This document shows positions 22,729-23,922 of a stretch of DNA of 23,922 nucleotides, piece by piece. The notes beneath the pieces were generated by a model, which ran no database searches, was not told the DNA's origin, and saw only the letters and a program-made list of their open reading frames with translations. Origin of the DNA: Rhodoferax sp. UBA5149. GTDB lineage: Bacteria; Pseudomonadota; Gammaproteobacteria; Burkholderiales; Burkholderiaceae_C. The translations under genes were made by a program, and so were the position numbers. Location: positions 4,260-28,181 of the forward strand of contig NZ_DHXT01000011.1 of the NCBI RefSeq assembly GCF_002413825.1, written 5' to 3'. How positions within the stretch are numbered: the stretch's first letter is position 1; every line of letters starts with the position of its first letter.

Positions 22729-23519
22729 GCGACCCCCGATTTTAAAGGGACAAAGTGAACCGCCTCAAGCACGGTCTGGCGTAAGCCCTGCGGGGTTTTA
22801 TCGATCACCACCAAGGCTTGCTGCCCCGCAGCGGTGGAGCCGGCCGACACCGGCGCCACCAGCCGCCCACCGACCGCCAGTTGATCGATCCACGCCTGCG
22901 GCACGGCCTCACCGCCAGCGGCCGCGATGATGGCCACATAAGGCGCGCCCTTGGCGTAACCCGCCATGCCGTCGCCAAACAGAAGATGCAGATTGGCCAG
23001 ACGCAAGTGCCGCAGATTATCGCGCGCCTTGTCGTGCAGGCCGCGCAGGCGTTCGATGCTGTAGACCTCGTGCGCCAGCAGGCTCAAGACGGCCGCCTGA
23101 TAACCACATCCGGTCCCGATCTCCAACACGCGCCCCAATTTGCCAGCAGTACCCTGGCGCAAGAGCTCAGCCATGCGGGCCACAACGCCGGGTTTGGAGA
23201 TGGTCTGACCCAGGCCGATCGGCAAACTTGTGTCTTCATAGGCCTGATTGACCAGGGCACTGTCGACAAAGCGGTGACGCTCGATGGACCCCATGGCCGA
23301 CAACACCAGCGCGTCCGTAACACCCTGCCCGGCAAGCTTCTTCACCATGTTCATGCGCACCGCACTGGAATCCAGCCCGACCCCCTGCGACAGCACGCTG
23401 CCCAGCGGCTTGGCGACCTGGCTTGGCGCACTGTGCGCGTGGCCCGGCGCGGGCCGGTTACCCTTGGGTTTGCCAGCCAAGAAATCAAGACGGGCGGGAA
23501 AAGGCGGGCGTTCTTTCAT
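22725..23519 (-). CDS. pcm: Protein-L-isoaspartate O-methyltransferase
   Basis: Repairs isoaspartyl residues in aged proteins by SAM-dependent methylation. The start at 23519 (MKERPPFPARLDFLAGKPK) gives 264 residues against about 208 in E. coli, because of a Pro/Gly/Ser-rich extension of some 50 residues. Family motifs are MGSIERHRFVDSALVNQAYEDTSLPIGLGQTISKP and the SAM-binding VLEIGTGCGYQAAVLS, followed by YSIERLRGLHDKARDNL. The start lies 7 bases after surE, and the stop overlaps nlpD, so the cluster is tightly coupled. Confidence 0.95.
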   Translation of the reverse strand: MKERPPFPARLDFLAGKPKGNRPAPGHAHSAPSQVAKPLGSVLSQGVGLDSSAVRMNMVKKLAGQGVTDALVLSAMGSIERHRFVDSALVNQAYEDTSLPIGLGQTISKPGVVARMAELLRQGTAGKLGRVLEIGTGCGYQAAVLSLLAHEVYSIERLRGLHDKARDNLRHLRLANLHLLFGDGMAGYAKGAPYVAIIAAAGGEAVPQAWIDQLAVGGRLVAPVSAGSTAAGQQALVVIDKTPQGLRQTVLEAVHFVPLKSGVA

Positions 23520-23526
23520 GCGTGCG

Positions 23527-23922
23527 TCATGTCGGGGCGATCTGATGAATGCCTGGCGGCGGAACCTGCTGCGCAGGATCCGCCAGCTTGGCGGCGGTCT
23601 GGGCCCAATAGCCCAGGCGATCATGGTCGGTCAAATCCACTTTCAGCGGCGTGATCGAGATGTGGCCGTGGCTGGTGGCGTGAAAGTCAGTACCTTCAGC
23701 GTCATCCTTGATGGCGCCCGCCGCACCGATCCAGTACATGGTCTCACCGCGCGGACTGAGCTGGGTAATCACGGCCTCCGCCGCATGTCGGCGCCCGAGC
23801 CGGCACAACTTCACATGACCCATCTCGGCAAACGGCAAGTTGGGGATGTTGACATTGAGCAACCAGGGACTGCTACCAATCAGGTTTTGACTGTACATCT
23901 GCAAAACCAGATCACGCGCCTT
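23527..23922 (-). CDS. surE: 5'/3'-nucleotidase SurE (C-terminal part, runs off the right edge)
   Basis: The last 131 residues of the survival protein SurE, a metal-dependent nucleoside monophosphate phosphatase. The visible part has WLLNVNIPNLPFAEMGHVKLCRLGRRH, the conserved SPRGETMYWIGAAG, EGTDFHATSHGHISITPL and VDLTDHDR, which match the C-terminal half of the family. The metal-binding N-terminal DD motif lies outside the window. It is the first visible gene of the surE-pcm-nlpD-rpoS-rlmD cluster. Confidence 0.95.
   Translation of the reverse strand, partial: KARDLVLQMYSQNLIGSSPWLLNVNIPNLPFAEMGHVKLCRLGRRHAAEAVITQLSPRGETMYWIGAAGAIKDDAEGTDFHATSHGHISITPLKVDLTDHDRLGYWAQTAAKLADPAQQVPPPGIHQIAPT

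Overview
The window is ordinary chromosome of a betaproteobacterium, most likely a member of the Comamonadaceae close to Rhodoferax or Polaromonas. The evidence is the betaproteobacterial gene order (rpsF-priB-rpsR-rplI; surE-pcm-nlpD-rpoS-rlmD), a long-form RpsR, a fused VC_2705-type symporter, and a dispersed GCTA-hairpin repeat of a kind I associate with this family. No phage, transposase, CRISPR array, rRNA or tRNA gene was found. Coding density is high and no intergenic gap exceeds about 240 bases.

Layout from left to right. (1) 1-3606: the 5' part of alaT (minus strand), facing a plus-strand run of an Mth938/DUF498 protein, a Bcp-type peroxiredoxin and a PIN-PhoH ATPase. (2) 3706-6770, minus strand: the ribosomal/primosomal operon rpsF-priB-rpsR-rplI, closed by a strong terminator, followed by dnaB. 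(3) 6856-12683: ppsA followed by a large Na+/solute symporter (minus), diverging from ppsR, which encodes the regulator of PEP synthase. (4) 12718-17353, plus strand: an iron-uptake block. A Fur box over a good sigma70 promoter leads into feoA-feoB and a Cys-rich FeoB-associated small membrane protein; tonB-exbB-exbD follows, and a GlcG/HbpS-type protein is convergent to it. (5) 17908-19245: a YccA/Bax-inhibitor-1 membrane protein behind a sigma32-like promoter, with a textbook terminator, then a small lipoprotein of unknown function. (6) 19274-23922, minus strand: the stress/stationary-phase cluster surE-pcm-nlpD-rpoS-rlmD, with overlapping or nearly overlapping genes.

The most interesting signal is a three-copy dispersed repeat of about 55-70 bp that can form a short hairpin, with a compensatory base-pair change between copies. 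One copy lies between the convergent phoH and dnaB genes and touches the dnaB stop codon. The other two lie inside coding sequence, in rlmD and in the N-terminus of rpoS, in the same orientation and the same reading frame. Both therefore encode a related peptide built around APVN-x-A-x-x-AT-x-FVA. This resembles the Rickettsia palindromic elements that insert in frame into proteins. Secondary points are the fused symporter with coiled-coil and EF-hand-like insertions, the sigma32-like promoter before the FtsH-modulator homologue, a C9 tract in nlpD, and nested inverted repeats upstream of dnaB.
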